Positions 6,218 to 6,241 of a DNA stretch of 6,241 nucleotides are shown in pieces; positions within the stretch are counted from its first letter, which is position 1, and each line of letters starts with the position of its first letter. Made by a program: the position numbers and the translations under genes. The notes beneath the pieces were generated by a model. That model had not been told where the DNA came from. It worked only from the letters and a program-made list of their open reading frames with translations, and did no database searches. Source of the DNA: Oscillospiraceae bacterium (GTDB lineage Bacteria > Bacillota > Clostridia > Oscillospirales > Ruminococcaceae); contig DMMB01000049.1 of the NCBI GenBank assembly GCA_003453215.1, positions 30,701 through 36,941 on the forward strand, in the 5' to 3' direction.

Positions 6218-6241
6218 ATTTTGTTGATCAGTTAAATACCG

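Overview
The window reads like chromosomal DNA of a Gram-positive Clostridia species, most likely from the Ruminococcaceae/Oscillospiraceae. This is inferred from strong AGGAGG-type ribosome binding sites, consensus SigA promoters with an extended -10 TG, Rho-independent terminators, a Firmicutes-style lysine riboswitch and moderately GC-rich coding sequence. No gene fixes the species. I see no mobile-element gene, CRISPR array, tRNA or rRNA.

Layout: bases 1-262 hold no gene. They contain a GC-rich stretch of short hairpins, then an AT-rich stretch ending in a strong promoter (228-256). Bases 271-514 are a lysine (L-box) riboswitch with its terminator, controlling an NhaC-family membrane transporter (542-2038) and ending in a terminator at 2057-2093. 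A second strong promoter (2160-2188) drives an AlaA-type glutamate-pyruvate aminotransferase (2237-3451). A terminator hairpin (3460-3490) lies only 27 bases before a YjjG-like HAD phosphatase (3518-4207). Directly after its stop codon, in the same frame, is the C-terminal remnant of a GNAT acetyltransferase (4208-4414). A bidirectional terminator (4419-4457) separates these plus-strand genes from a convergent minus-strand gene for a beta-CASP metallo-beta-lactamase-fold nuclease (4477-6072). Upstream of that gene, at the window edge, is a long imperfect inverted repeat (6140-6217) that I cannot assign to a known family.

Functionally, the first two transcription units both concern amino acids. 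One is a lysine-repressed transporter, probably a lysine importer although the family name is Na+/H+ antiporter. The other is an aminotransferase linking alanine, pyruvate, glutamate and 2-oxoglutarate. The HAD phosphatase suggests nucleotide or metabolite house-cleaning, and the beta-CASP protein suggests RNA processing. They are adjacent but need not form one pathway, because each main unit has its own signals. The items most worth checking are the riboswitch-based reassignment of the transporter, the truncated GNAT gene, and the unexplained structured element at the right edge.
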